Positions 14,956 to 23,991 of a stretch of 64,000 nt of DNA are shown here, piece after piece. Position 1 is the first letter of the stretch, and every line of letters begins with the position of its first letter. The notes below the pieces were generated by a model. That model ran no database searches, was not told where the DNA came from, and was given only the letters and a program-made list of their open reading frames with translations. Both the position numbers and the translations under genes were made by a program. This DNA is from MR-S7 sp000400995 (lineage in GTDB: Bacteria; Pseudomonadota; Gammaproteobacteria; Burkholderiales; Burkholderiaceae_C), in contig NZ_CP152342.1 in NCBI RefSeq assembly GCF_045291395.1, positions 2,914,001 through 2,978,000 of the forward strand, read 5' to 3'.

Positions 14956-16650
14956 ATGACGAACTCTCTCCCCCTGAACCGCCGCTCCGCCAACATCACA
15001 CAGGGCAAGTCCCGTGCCCCCAACCGCTCCATGTTCTACGGCATGGGCTACCAGGAAGGCGACTTCGCCAAGCCCATGGTGGGCGTGGCCAACGGGCACA
15101 GCACCATCACGCCCTGCAACAGCGGCCTGCAGAAGCTGGCCGACGCGGCGATCGCCGGCATCGAGGAGGCCGGCGGCAACGCCCAGGTCTTCGGCACGCC
15201 CACCATCAGCGACGGCATGGCCATGGGCACCGAGGGCATGAAGTACAGCCTGGTGAGCCGCGAGGTGATCGCCGACTGCATCGAGACCTGCGTGGGCGGC
15301 CAGTGGATGGACGGCGTGCTCGTCGTGGGCGGCTGCGACAAGAACATGCCCGGCGGCATGATGGGCATGCTGCGCGCCAACGTGCCGGCCATCTACGTCT
15401 ACGGCGGCACCATCCTGCCGGGCCGCTGGAACGGGCAGGACCTGAACATCGTCAGCGTGTTCGAGGCCGTGGGCCAGAACGCGGCGGGCAAGATGAGCGA
15501 CCAGGAGCTCAAGAACATCGAGCAGCACGCCATACCCGGCACGGGCTCGTGCGGCGGCATGTACACGGCCAACACCATGTCCAGCGCGTTCGAGGCCCTG
15601 GGCATGAGCCTGCCCTACTCCTCCACCATGGCCAACCCGCACGACGAGAAGCAGAACTCGGCCAAGGAATCGGCCCGCGTGCTCATCGAGGCCATCCGCC
15701 GCGACCTGAAGCCGCGCGACATCGTCACCCGCCAATCCATCGAGAACGCGGTGGCCGTCATCATGGCCACGGGCGGCTCCACCAACGCGGTGCTGCACTT
15801 CCTGGCCATCGCCCACGCGGCGGGCGTGGAGTGGACCATCGACGACTTCGAGCGGATGCGCCAGAAGGTGCCGGTGATCTGCGACCTGAAGCCCAGCGGC
15901 AAGTACCTGGCGGTGGACCTGCACAACGCGGGCGGCATCCCCCAGGTGATGAAGATCCTGCTGAACGCCGGCCTGCTGCACGGCGACTGCCTGACCATCA
16001 CCGGCAAGACCATCGCCGAAACCCTGGCCGACGTGCCCGATGCGCCGCGCGCCGACCAGGACGTGATCCGCTCCATCGACCAGCCGCTCTACGCGCAGGG
16101 GCACCTGGCCATCCTCAAGGGCAACCTGAGCCCCGAGGGCGCCGTGGCCAAGATCACCGGCCTGAAGAATCCCGTGATCACCGGCCCCGCGCGCGTGTTC
16201 GACGACGAGCAGTCCGCGCTGCAGGCCATCCTGGATGGGAAGATCCAGGCCGGCGACGTGATGGTGCTGCGCTACCTGGGCCCCAAGGGCGGCCCCGGCA
16301 TGCCCGAGATGCTGGCGCCCACGGGCGCGCTGATCGGCGCGGGCCTGGGCGAGAGCGTGGGCCTGATCACCGACGGACGCTTCTCCGGCGGCACCTGGGG
16401 CATGGTCGTGGGCCACGTGGCGCCCGAGGCCGCCGCGGGCGGCACCATCGGCCTGGTGAACGAGGGCGACAGCATCACCATCGACGCGCACCAGCTCCTG
16501 CTGCAGCTCCATGTGGACGATGCCGAGCTGGCCCGCCGCCGCTCCCAGTGGCAGCCGCCCGCGCCGCGCTACACGCGCGGCGTGCAGGCCAAGTTCGCCT
16601 TCAACGCAGCCAGCGCCAGCAAAGGTGCCGTGCTGGACGATTTCAAGTAA
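14956..16650 (+). CDS. ilvD: Dihydroxy-acid dehydratase, short type, intact
   Basis: A 564-residue IlvD/Edd-family enzyme, complete in one frame. The cluster cysteines are in GGCDKNMPGGM and GTGSCGGMYTANTMSS. The C-terminal KGGPGMPEM and DGRFSGGTWGMVVGH motifs are present. It has the shorter N-terminus (SANITQGKSRAPNRSMFYGMG) of the widespread DHAD subgroup. It is divergent from the frameshifted long-type gene, separated by only about 170 bp, and only moderately similar to it, so the two are old paralogs rather than a recent duplication. A bidirectional terminator closes it. Confidence 0.93.
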   Translation: MTNSLPLNRRSANITQGKSRAPNRSMFYGMGYQEGDFAKPMVGVANGHSTITPCNSGLQKLADAAIAGIEEAGGNAQVFGTPTISDGMAMGTEGMKYSLVSREVIADCIETCVGGQWMDGVLVVGGCDKNMPGGMMGMLRANVPAIYVYGGTILPGRWNGQDLNIVSVFEAVGQNAAGKMSDQELKNIEQHAIPGTGSCGGMYTANTMSSAFEALGMSLPYSSTMANPHDEKQNSAKESARVLIEAIRRDLKPRDIVTRQSIENAVAVIMATGGSTNAVLHFLAIAHAAGVEWTIDDFERMRQKVPVICDLKPSGKYLAVDLHNAGGIPQVMKILLNAGLLHGDCLTITGKTIAETLADVPDAPRADQDVIRSIDQPLYAQGHLAILKGNLSPEGAVAKITGLKNPVITGPARVFDDEQSALQAILDGKIQAGDVMVLRYLGPKGGPGMPEMLAPTGALIGAGLGESVGLITDGRFSGGTWGMVVGHVAPEAAAGGTIGLVNEGDSITIDAHQLLLQLHVDDAELARRRSQWQPPAPRYTRGVQAKFAFNAASASKGAVLDDFK

Positions 16651-16702
16651 AACCGCTACAAACGCCCGCCCATCAAGCGCAAGCAGCTATCACAAAGATA
16701 GC
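16648..16702. repeat. Palindromic repeat after ilvD, copy 7
   Basis: TAAAACCGCTACAAACGCCC then CATCAAGCGCAAGCAGCTAT and CACAAAGATAGC. It has one conserved arm and the GCAGCTAT tail. The ilvD TAA lies at its first bases. Confidence 0.65.
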
Positions 16703-16724
16703 CACCTCCCCTGCGCAGGTGCAT

Positions 16725-16765
16725 AAAAAAAGCCCGCAGCCGCTCCCGGCTGCGGGCGTGTTTTT
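16725..16765. terminator. Bidirectional intrinsic terminator
   Basis: Stem GCCCGCAGCCG (16732-16742), loop CTCC, CGGCTGCGGGC (16747-16757). An A7 run stands on the left and GTGTTTTTG on the right, so it can stop both ilvD (plus) and the convergent small Trp-rich gene (minus). Confidence 0.88.
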
Positions 16766-16774
16766 GAAGGCCTG

Positions 16775-17017
16775 TCAGCGCCGCTTGCGCTGCCCCATGC
16801 CCAGGGCTTCCTTGTGCTTGTTGACGCGGTCCATCTTGCGCTTGTCCATCTTCTCCATGGCCTTGCGCTTGGTGTAGCCCGTGGCATCGGCCCATGCCCA
16901 CCATGCCGCGGTGACGGCCAGCGGCGAGAGCACCCACCACCAGGACCAGGTGGCGACGGGCCCGATTTCCAGGTATTTGAGAAGTATCAACAAGAGGCCC
17001 AAAAGCAGTGTGTACAT
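16775..17017 (-). CDS. Small Trp-rich membrane protein
   Basis: An 80-residue protein. Two N-terminal hydrophobic segments (LLLGLLLILLKYL and TWSWWWVLSPLAVTAAWWAW, with six closely spaced Trp) are followed by a strongly basic tail rich in Lys and Arg (KRKAMEKMDKRKMDRVNKHK). It matches the description of a conserved betaproteobacterial family named only for its tryptophans; function unknown. It is probably an inner-membrane protein with a cytoplasmic, perhaps nucleic-acid- or lipid-contacting, basic tail. The ATG at 17017 is supported by the hydrophobic start. Confidence 0.85.
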   Translation of the reverse strand: MYTLLLGLLLILLKYLEIGPVATWSWWWVLSPLAVTAAWWAWADATGYTKRKAMEKMDKRKMDRVNKHKEALGMGQRKRR

Positions 17018-17124
17018 GGTTCATTCCCCGATGTGGCGCGCACTTTCGTGCCAGGCCCGTCAACCCCCAACACTACAATGACATTGAAGGATAAATGTAC
17101 TCCACCCCCTAGAGGAACCCCACC

Positions 17125-17430
17125 ATGAAGCGTACCCTGATCACCCTGGCCATGACCCTGTCGGTTGCAGCGCCCGCGCTCGCCGACCAGGCCCTCGCCA
17201 CCTCCAAGAACTGCATGGCCTGCCATGCCACGGACAAGAAGCTGGTGGGCCCGTCGTACAAGGACGTGGCCGCCAAATACCGCGGCCAGGCAGGCGCTGC
17301 CGACAAGCTGGCGGAGAAGATCATCAAGGGCGGCTCCGGCGTGTGGGGCCCCGTGCCCATGCCAGCCAACGCGCAGGTCAATGCAGCCGATGCCAAGAAG
17401 CTGGCCGACTGGATTCTGGCAATGAAGTGA
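17125..17430 (+). CDS. Class I c-type cytochrome (c551/c552-like)
   Basis: A 101-residue secreted protein: signal peptide of about 20 residues (MKRTLITLAMTLSVAAPALA), haem site C30-MA-C33-H34, and a probable sixth ligand at Met79 in GPVPMPAN. The segment LVGPSYKDVAAKY is typical of small bacterial cytochromes c551/c552. It is a periplasmic electron carrier between a quinol-oxidising complex and a terminal oxidase or nitrogen-oxide reductase. SD AGAGGAACCCCACC precedes the ATG. It is monocistronic with its own terminator. Confidence 0.94.
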   Translation: MKRTLITLAMTLSVAAPALADQALATSKNCMACHATDKKLVGPSYKDVAAKYRGQAGAADKLAEKIIKGGSGVWGPVPMPANAQVNAADAKKLADWILAMK

Positions 17431-17467
17431 TGGCGCCGCCCCGCCATGCGGGGCGAGGCACTTGGCA

Positions 17468-17502
17468 GGCCGCAGCGTTCACGCGCTGCGGCCTTTGTTT
17501 TT
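17468..17502 (+). terminator. Intrinsic terminator of the cytochrome c gene
   Basis: Stem GGCCGCAGCG (17468-17477), 6-nt loop, CGCTGCGGCC (17484-17493), then TTTGTTTTTG. Confidence 0.85.
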
Positions 17503-17514
17503 GGAGCGCCGGCT

Positions 17515-18009
17515 TCAGAGCAGGCCGGGCTCCTTGCGGTCCTGCGGCAGCGGCGCCCTGCCGCGTGCGTGCAACTGGTCCTCCAGTTGGCCCACGTAGG
17601 CCGCTGTGACGTTCTCGGACTCCTGGGCGCGCGCCGCCATGCGCGCCTCCAGCGCATCGATCCGCGCCAGCAGGGCATCGTGCGAAGTGCGGTGCTGGGT
17701 TTCCAGGAAGGCGCGCAGCTCCGTGAAGCGCGAGGCCTCGGCGCGGTCAGCCAGCTCGCGCTGGGCTGTCATTTCCTTGGCATGGCGCCGCGTCTCCATG
17801 AGCACGGAGCCCTGCAGCGTCAGCACGTAGGCCACGAAGAAAACCGCCAGCAGCACGGTGAGCGCCAGCATAACGAGGCCCAGCGGCGCTTCCACGGTGG
17901 ACACGCCCAGCGACACGGTCGTAGGCGCCGCCAGCGTGGTCCAGTTGAGCGCCGCCAGCGCCCCGATGGCCAGCACGATGAGCGTCAGGATGATGGTTCT
18001 GAAATGCAT
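17515..18009 (-). CDS. LapA-domain (DUF1049-like) inner-membrane protein
   Basis: A 164-residue protein. Two hydrophobic helices at about residues 5-25 and 43-70 (TIILTLIVLAIGALAALNW; LGLVMLALTVLLAVFFVAYV) flank a short loop. A long, charged, probably coiled-coil cytoplasmic tail follows (RRHAKEMTAQRELADRAEAS onward). The two-helix hairpin resembles LapA, a partner in lipopolysaccharide assembly, but the tail is longer than in E. coli LapA, and no rfa/lap genes are near. The function is inferred only at the level of fold. Confidence 0.7.
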   Translation of the reverse strand: MHFRTIILTLIVLAIGALAALNWTTLAAPTTVSLGVSTVEAPLGLVMLALTVLLAVFFVAYVLTLQGSVLMETRRHAKEMTAQRELADRAEASRFTELRAFLETQHRTSHDALLARIDALEARMAARAQESENVTAAYVGQLEDQLHARGRAPLPQDRKEPGLL

Positions 18010-18100
18010 GGTGGACTCCCGGTGAAGCCCCGGTTGTACCCCAGGCTAGGCCGCTTTTCACGGCACGCTGGCGTATTCGCGCGCTGATCCTACAAACGAA

Positions 18101-18123
18101 AAGGCCGCCCCCGGGGCGGCCTT
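18101..18123 (-). terminator. Intrinsic terminator of acs
   Basis: A near-perfect palindrome AAGGCCGCCCC-C-GGGGCGGCCTT, followed on the minus strand by TTCGTTTG. It lies 20 bp past the acs stop. Confidence 0.75.
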
Positions 18124-18142
18124 CGTCCAGAAAGACTGGGGG

Positions 18143-20140
18143 TCAGTTGGACTGCGCCAACTGGTCCAGGATGGCCGGGTTTTCCAGCGTGCTGGTGTCC
18201 TGCGTGATCTGCTCGCCCTTGGCGATGGAGCGCAGCAGGCGGCGCATGATCTTGCCGCTGCGGGTCTTGGGCAGGTTCTCGCCGAAGCGGATGTCCTTGG
18301 GCTTGGCGATGGGGCCGATCTCCTTGGCCACCCAGTCGCGCAATTCCTTGGCGATCTGCTTGGCCTCGTCGCCCATGGGGCGCGGGCGCTTCAGGACCAC
18401 GAAGGCGCAGATGGCCTCGCCCGTCAGGTCGTCGGGGCGGCCCACCACTGCGGCCTCGGCCACCAGGTCGGTCTTGGCGACCAGGGCGGACTCGATCTCC
18501 ATCGTGCCCATGCGGTGGCCCGAGACGTTGAGCACGTCGTCGATGCGGCCCGTGATGCGGAAGTAGCCCGTCTTGGCGTCGCGTACCGCGCCGTCGCCGG
18601 CCAGGTAGATCGTGCCGCCCATCTCCTCGGGGAAGTAGGCCTTCTTGAAGCGCTCGGGATCGTTCCAGATGGTGCGGATCATGCTGGGCCAGGGGCGCTT
18701 GACGACCAGCATGCCGCCCGAGCCATTGGGCAGATCCTTGCCCGTCTCGTCGACGATGGCCGCGGCGATGCCCGGCAGCGGCAGCGTGCACGAGCCCGGC
18801 ACCAGCGGCGTGGCGCCCGGCAGCGGCGTGATCATGTGACCGCCGTTCTCGGTCTGCCAGAAGGTGTCCACGATGGGGCAGCGCTCGCCGCCCACGTGGC
18901 GGTAGTACCACATCCACGCCTCGGGATTGATGGGCTCGCCCACGCTGCCCAGGATGCGCAGGGAGGTCAGGTCCCAGTTCTTCGGGTGCACCGCTGCGTC
19001 GGAATCCGCCGCCTTGATGAGCGAGCGGATGGCCGTGGGCGCCGTGTAGAACACGGTGACCTTGTGGCGCTCGATCATCTGCCAGAAGCGGCCTGCGTTC
19101 GGGTAGGTGGGCACGCCCTCGAACACGACCTGCGTGGCGCCCGCGACCAGCGGGCCGTAGGCGATGTAGGTGTGGCCCGTGACCCAGCCGATGTCGGCGG
19201 TGCACCAGAAGGTGTCGCTGGGCTGGATGTCGAAGGTCCACTCCATCGTCTGCTTGGCCCACAGCAGGTAGCCGCCGGTGGAGTGCTGCACGCCCTTGGG
19301 CTTGCCGGTGGAGCCCGAGGTGTAGAGGATGAAGAGCGGGTGCTCGGCGCCCACGGGCACGGGTGCGCATTCGGTCGGCTGGCCGGCCAGCGCCTCGGCG
19401 AAGGTCTTGTCGCGGCCCGCGACGCGGTTCCAGGCAGTGGGCGTGCGCTCGTAAACCAGCACGGTCTTGACCGACTCGCAGCCGCCCATGGCGATGCCCT
19501 CGTCCACGATGGACTTGAGCGGCAGCTCCTTGCCGCCGCGCAGCTGGTAGTTGGCCGTGATCACGGCCACGGCGCCCGCGTCGATGATGCGCTCCTGCAG
19601 CGCCTTGGCCGAGAAGCCGCCGAACACCACGCTGTGCGTGGCGCCGATGCGCGCGCAGGCCTGCATGGCCACGACGCCCTCGATGGTCATGGGCATGTAG
19701 ATCACCACGCGGTCGCCCTTGGCGATGCCCTGGGCCTTGAGCGCGTTGGCGAACTGGGCCACGCGGGCCAGCAGCTCCTTGTAGGTGACCTGGGTGACGG
19801 TGCCGTCGTCCGCCTCGAACAGGATGGCCGTCTTGTTCTCGACCGGCGTGCCCATGTGCCGGTCCAGGCAGTTGGCGCTGGCGTTGAGCTCGCCGTCGTC
19901 GAACCACTTGTAGAACGGCGCGTTGGACTCGTCCAGCGTGCGCGTGAACGGCTTGGTCCATTGCAGCTGCTCGCGCGCCAGGCGCGCCCAGAAGCCTTCG
20001 AAATCCTTCTCGGCCTCTGCGCACAGGGCCTCGTAGCCGGCCATGCCCGACACGCGGGCGGCCTTCACCACGTTGTCGGCGGGCGGGAAGACGCGGTTTT
20101 CCACCAGCACGGATTCGATCGCAGACGTGGAAGCACTCAT
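18143..20140 (-). CDS. acs: Acetyl-CoA synthetase
   Basis: A 665-residue AMP-forming enzyme that makes acetyl-CoA from acetate, ATP and CoA. An N-terminal Acs-specific domain (DFEGFWARLAREQLQWTKPF) precedes the ANL core with YTSGSTGKPKGVQH, the aspartate loop GWVTGHTY and DTFWQTENGGHM. The C-terminal LPKTRSGKIMRR holds the lysine regulated by acetylation in homologs. The ATG at 20140 is chosen over an in-frame start at 20203 because AGGAGA stands properly before it. It is monocistronic and divergent from the UPF0114 gene. Functionally it joins the malonate operon's acetyl-CoA output as two-carbon metabolism. Confidence 0.96.
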   Translation of the reverse strand: MSASTSAIESVLVENRVFPPADNVVKAARVSGMAGYEALCAEAEKDFEGFWARLAREQLQWTKPFTRTLDESNAPFYKWFDDGELNASANCLDRHMGTPVENKTAILFEADDGTVTQVTYKELLARVAQFANALKAQGIAKGDRVVIYMPMTIEGVVAMQACARIGATHSVVFGGFSAKALQERIIDAGAVAVITANYQLRGGKELPLKSIVDEGIAMGGCESVKTVLVYERTPTAWNRVAGRDKTFAEALAGQPTECAPVPVGAEHPLFILYTSGSTGKPKGVQHSTGGYLLWAKQTMEWTFDIQPSDTFWCTADIGWVTGHTYIAYGPLVAGATQVVFEGVPTYPNAGRFWQMIERHKVTVFYTAPTAIRSLIKAADSDAAVHPKNWDLTSLRILGSVGEPINPEAWMWYYRHVGGERCPIVDTFWQTENGGHMITPLPGATPLVPGSCTLPLPGIAAAIVDETGKDLPNGSGGMLVVKRPWPSMIRTIWNDPERFKKAYFPEEMGGTIYLAGDGAVRDAKTGYFRITGRIDDVLNVSGHRMGTMEIESALVAKTDLVAEAAVVGRPDDLTGEAICAFVVLKRPRPMGDEAKQIAKELRDWVAKEIGPIAKPKDIRFGENLPKTRSGKIMRRLLRSIAKGEQITQDTSTLENPAILDQLAQSN

Positions 20141-20312
20141 GGGTTTGTCTCCTGAAGCTAAGAATTCTGGGCGGTACTGTGGCCCGCCGTACTTACAAGC
20201 CACTGACGGCGGCAGGCACGATCGTAAACACGTTCCACGCCCATGGCACCGGCATGGATGCGGCGCGCGCAGTCCCTACAATCGCGCACCCGTTTTTTCC
20301 TGCAGTCCCCCC

Positions 20313-20924
20313 ATGGCCTCCCAACTCCCCCCTTCCGTCGACGCGGCGAACACGCCGCTGCGCCCGCTGCCGGCCCTGATCTTCGCCAGCCGCTGGCTGC
20401 AGCTTCCGCTGTACCTGGGCCTGATCGCCGCCCAGGGCGTCTATGTATGGCACTTCCTGCTCGAGCTGTGGCACCTGATAGAAGCCGCCTTCGGCAGCCA
20501 GGAAGCGCTGCACGCGCTCACCACCAGCATCGGCTACAAGCCCGAGGCCGCCGTCGCTTCGCTCAACGAGACGGTGATCATGCTCGTGGTGCTGGCGCTG
20601 ATCGACGTGGTGATGATCTCCAACCTGCTCATCATGGTGATCGTCGGCGGCTACGAGACCTTCGTGAGCCGGCTCGGCCTGGAGCGCCACCCGGACCAGC
20701 CCGAATGGCTCGGCCACGTGAATGCCTCGGTGCTGAAGGTGAAGCTGGGCCTGTCCATCATCGGCATCAGCTCCATCCACCTGCTCAAGACCTTCATCAA
20801 TGCCGGCAACTACAGCGAGAAGGTGCTGATGTGGCAGACCATCATCCACATCACCTTCCTGCTCAGCGCACTGGCGATCGCGCTGACCGACAAGCTGCTC
20901 GGCAATGGGCATGGCGACCACTGA
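20313..20924 (+). CDS. UPF0114/YqhA family inner-membrane protein (TIGR00645-type)
   Basis: A 203-residue protein with about four membrane helices: SRWLQLPLYLGLIAAQGVYV, the TVIMLVVLALIDVVMISNLL helix, then LGLSIIGISSIHLLKTFIN and a final TIIHITFLLSALAIALTDKL. The conserved blocks SRWLQ.P.Y.GL, DVVMISNLLIMVIVGGYE and the KLGLSIIGISSIHLLK helix match the YqhA family of unknown function. The ATG at 20313 begins MASQLPPS after a C-rich leader without strong SD. It is divergent from acs. A weak AT-rich inverted repeat lies just downstream, before the proVWX promoter. Confidence 0.88.
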   Translation: MASQLPPSVDAANTPLRPLPALIFASRWLQLPLYLGLIAAQGVYVWHFLLELWHLIEAAFGSQEALHALTTSIGYKPEAAVASLNETVIMLVVLALIDVVMISNLLIMVIVGGYETFVSRLGLERHPDQPEWLGHVNASVLKVKLGLSIIGISSIHLLKTFINAGNYSEKVLMWQTIIHITFLLSALAIALTDKLLGNGHGDH

Positions 20925-20967
20925 TTGAGCGGCCGGCGCATATACCACATCGCAAAAAACCTGTTTT

Positions 20968-20996
20968 TTGACTCAAAAAAACACAATAAATATACT
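20968..20996 (+). promoter_or_regulatory. Strong sigma-70 promoter of the glycine-betaine operon
   Basis: TTGACT (20968-20973), a 17-bp AT-rich spacer and TATACT (20991-20996) form a near-consensus promoter in the only long AT-rich patch of the region. Transcription should begin near 21003, giving a leader of about 418 nt before proV. Confidence 0.72.
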
Positions 20997-21002
20997 TTTA
21001 GC

Positions 21003-21420
21003 GTGTTTTACAACCTGCCATGCAGGTAATCCGCCCTTTCATCAGCGGCGGATCCCCTTGCCGAGGCCTGCGCCCTTCTGAGGCCGGCCTGCGGCGCTAG
21101 TGGCCGAAGTTCCGGCCCTGATGCCCGAGGGAGCCCTGCCGCCGCCGTGCGGCTTTTCTGGCTCCCGCGTGGGCGCGGCCTGCCGCGCCGCGCACCCAGG
21201 CCCTTGCGCACCCCTTCGCGTGCCATTCGGGCCGATCTGGCCACATCGCGTGACCACCCTCCTACCGGCTTGACGGCCGTGCTCGCCCCTGGCGAGTACG
21301 CCGGCACGGCCGCCGCATCGGGGTTTCTCTTGTGTAGGCATGTGCTTCGGCCTTCGTGTTCCGGCCCGCTCGCGGGCGGCCGGGGCGAGCGTTCAACCGA
21401 TTCGAGGGAGGACCCACGAC
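21003..21420 (+). other. Long structured 5' leader of proVWX (no gene; possible regulatory RNA)
   Basis: About 418 nt with no convincing gene. A large hairpin has outer arms GGGAGCC (21129-21135) and GGCTCCC (21160-21166). Its interior, GCCGC...GCGGC followed by TTTTCT (to about 21158), looks like an intrinsic terminator, so an attenuation switch is conceivable. Another hairpin, GGCCG-AAGTTC-CGGCC, precedes it. A 26-codon ATG frame (21020-21100) begins about 17 nt after the expected transcript start but has no ribosome-binding site. I do not recognise a known riboswitch class. The downstream 150 nt are very GC-rich and could pair extensively. Confidence 0.45.
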
Positions 21421-22673
21421 GTGGCCAAGCAAATCATCATCGACCATGTGTTCAAGGTCTTCGGCGACGCGCCGCAGGAGGCGCTGCAGCTCGTGCGCCA
21501 GGGCTGCGCCAAGCAGGAGATCCTGGAGCGCACGGGCCAGTCCATCGGCGTGTTCGACGCCAGCTTCACCATCGAGGCCGGAGAAATCTTCGTCGTCATG
21601 GGCCTGTCAGGCTCGGGCAAGTCCACGCTGGTGCGCATGCTCAACCGGCTGATCGAACCCACGGACGGCCGCATCCTGGTGGACGGCCAGGACATCAACC
21701 AGCTCTCCGACAAGGCGCTGCGCGCCCTGCGCCGCAAGGACATCAGCATGGTGTTCCAGTCGTTCGCGCTGATGCCGCACATGACGGTGCTGGACAACAC
21801 GGCCTTCGGCCTGGAGCTGGCCGGCGTGGACCGCGCCGAGCGCAACCGCGCCGCGCAGGAAGCGCTGGAGCAGGTGGGCCTGGGCGCCTGGGGCGCGAGC
21901 TACCCCGACGAACTCTCGGGCGGCATGCAGCAGCGCGTGGGCCTGGCACGGGCGCTGGCGAGCGATCCGTCGATCCTGCTGATGGACGAGGCGTTCTCGG
22001 CGCTGGACCCGATCATCCGCACCGAAATGCAGAGCGAGCTGCTGCGCCTGCAGCAGGTCAAGCGCCGCACCATCGTCTTCATCTCGCACGACCTGGACGA
22101 GGCCATGCGCATCGGCGACCGCATCGCCATCATGAAGGACGGCCACGTGGTGCAGGTGGGCACGCCCGACGAGATCCTGCGCAACCCGGCCGACGACTAC
22201 GTGCGCAGCTTCGTGCGCGGCGTGGACGCAGCGGCCGTGTTCAAGGCCGCCGACATCGCGCGACAGGCGCTCACCGTCGTCTCCGAGCGCGACGACCGCG
22301 GCTGCCGCGCCGCGCTCAAGCTGCTGGAGGACTCCGACCGCGACCACGCCTACGCGCTCACCGCCGACAAGCGCTACCTGGGCGTGGTGTCCTCGCAGTC
22401 GCTGCGCGATGCGCTGCGCGGCCACCAGGGGCCGCTGGGGTTGCAGCACGCGTTCCTGCCGGACGCCCCTCCGCTCGCGGCCGGCACACCCGTGGCCGAG
22501 CTGTTCGGGCCCATGTCCACCGCGCCCTGCCCGCTGCCCGTGGTGGACGAGGCCGGCAAGTACGTGGGCGTGGTCAGCCGCACCACGCTGATGAAGTTCC
22601 TCGACCGCGACACGCCGCCCGTGCCGCCGCCGCAGGCCGAACGCCCCCCGTGCAACTGCACGCCGCGGGCTGA
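21421..22673 (+). CDS. proV: Glycine betaine/proline ABC transporter, ATP-binding subunit; frameshift at the 3' end
   Basis: It begins at GTG 21421 with GGGAGGA upstream. The ATPase has Walker A GLSGSGKSTL, Q-loop FQSFALMPHMTV, signature LSGGMQQRVGLARALA, Walker B ILLMDEAFSALDP and H-loop FISHDLDEA. A C-terminal CBS-type regulatory domain follows (about residues 285-400). Near the end the frame fails to stop. In the C6 run at 22644-22649 one more C would give the ending RPPVQLHAAG and TGA at 22671-22673 (417 residues). As read, the frame stays open through proW and into proX at 25011. That fusion is not credible as a designed protein, because proW occupies another frame between. It energises uptake of compatible solutes under osmotic stress. 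Confidence 0.9.
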
Positions 22674-22699
22674 ACGGCACCACCGACAGGAGAACCCGC

Positions 22700-23959
22700 A
22701 TGAACGACGACATGACCCGCGAGAGCACGGCCCCCACCCCCTGGGAGCCCGTGCAGGCGCCCGAGGGCGCGCCCATGGACGCAGGCAGCCTGCAAGGCCT
22801 TCCCGCGGCCGACGCACCCGCCAGCGACCCATGGGGCGCGGCCGCCGCGGAGGCCGCGCCTTCGCCAGCCGTCCCCGGCGACCCCTGGAGCGGCAGCGAT
22901 GCCTCCGCGACCGACGCCGCGCAGGCCGGCGCCGACTGGCTCGGCGGCGGCAATGCCGTGACCGCGCCCGCCGACGACGGCAGTCTCGCCACCCTGTGGC
23001 ACCAGATCACCACCGACGGCCTGCCCGTGCAGGGCTGGATCAACGACGGCCTGCACTGGGTGGTGGACAACTTCCGCCCCTTCTTCCAGGCCGTGCGCGC
23101 GCCCATCGACGCCACGCTGATGGGCGTGACCGATCTGCTGCTGGCCGTTCCCTGGCCCGTGCTCACGATGCTGCTGGCGCTGGTGGCCTGGCAGTTCGCC
23201 GGGCGCGCGCTGGCCGTGGGCACGGTGGCGTCGCTGGCGTTCGTGGCGCTGCTGGGCATCTGGCCCGACGCCATGGTCACGCTGGCGCTGGTACTCACCT
23301 CGCTGCTGTTTTGCGTGGTGATCGGCCTGCCCGCGGGCATCGTGCTCGCCGCGAGCGACCGCGCCCAGCGCTGGACGCGCCCGCTGCTCGACGCGATGCA
23401 GACCACGCCCGCGTTCGTCTACCTCGTGCCCGTGGTGATGCTGTTCGGCATCGGCAACGTGCCGGGCGTGATCGTGACCATCGTGTTCGCACTGCCGCCG
23501 CTCATCCGTCTCACGAACCTGGGCATCCGCCAGGTGCGGCCCGATTTGATCGAGGCCAGCCGCGCCTACGGCGCCTCGCCCATGCAGTTGCTCTGGAAGG
23601 TGCAGTTGCCGCTGGCCATGCCCTCGATCATGGCGGGCATCAACCAGGCGCTGATGCTGTCGCTGTCGATGGTGGTCATCGCTTCGATGATCGCCGTGGG
23701 CGGCCTGGGCCAGATGGTGCTGCGCGGCATCGGCCGCCTGGACATGGGCCTGGCCACCGTGGGTGGCCTGGGGATCGTGCTGCTGGCCATCGTGCTCGAC
23801 CGCATCACCCAGGCCATGGGCGAGCCGCGCCGCGCCAGCGTGCGCTGGTGGCAGACCGGCCCGGCCGGGCTGGTGGTGCGCCTTCTGCGCAGCGGCCGCC
23901 CCGCGGCGCCCCCCACCGAGGCCGCTCAGCCGGCCGCGCGCGAATCCACCGCGCATTGA
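22700..23959 (+). CDS. proW: Glycine betaine/proline ABC transporter, permease subunit
   Basis: A 419-residue inner-membrane permease. It has a long Ala/Pro-rich N-terminal cytoplasmic extension of about 100 residues, unusual in length though an extended N-terminus is known in ProW. Membrane helices follow from about residue 140. The EAA motif facing the ATPase is ASRAYGASPMQLLWKVQLPLAMPSIMAGINQ. SD AGGAGAACCCGC precedes the ATG, 27 bp after the expected proV stop. It pairs with ProV and ProX for osmoprotectant import. The C-terminus is a short Ala/Pro tail. Confidence 0.95.
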   Translation: MNDDMTRESTAPTPWEPVQAPEGAPMDAGSLQGLPAADAPASDPWGAAAAEAAPSPAVPGDPWSGSDASATDAAQAGADWLGGGNAVTAPADDGSLATLWHQITTDGLPVQGWINDGLHWVVDNFRPFFQAVRAPIDATLMGVTDLLLAVPWPVLTMLLALVAWQFAGRALAVGTVASLAFVALLGIWPDAMVTLALVLTSLLFCVVIGLPAGIVLAASDRAQRWTRPLLDAMQTTPAFVYLVPVVMLFGIGNVPGVIVTIVFALPPLIRLTNLGIRQVRPDLIEASRAYGASPMQLLWKVQLPLAMPSIMAGINQALMLSLSMVVIASMIAVGGLGQMVLRGIGRLDMGLATVGGLGIVLLAIVLDRITQAMGEPRRASVRWWQTGPAGLVVRLLRSGRPAAPPTEAAQPAARESTAH

Positions 23960-23991
23960 ACCCGATCCACCACAACGAAAGGAGCTTTCCC

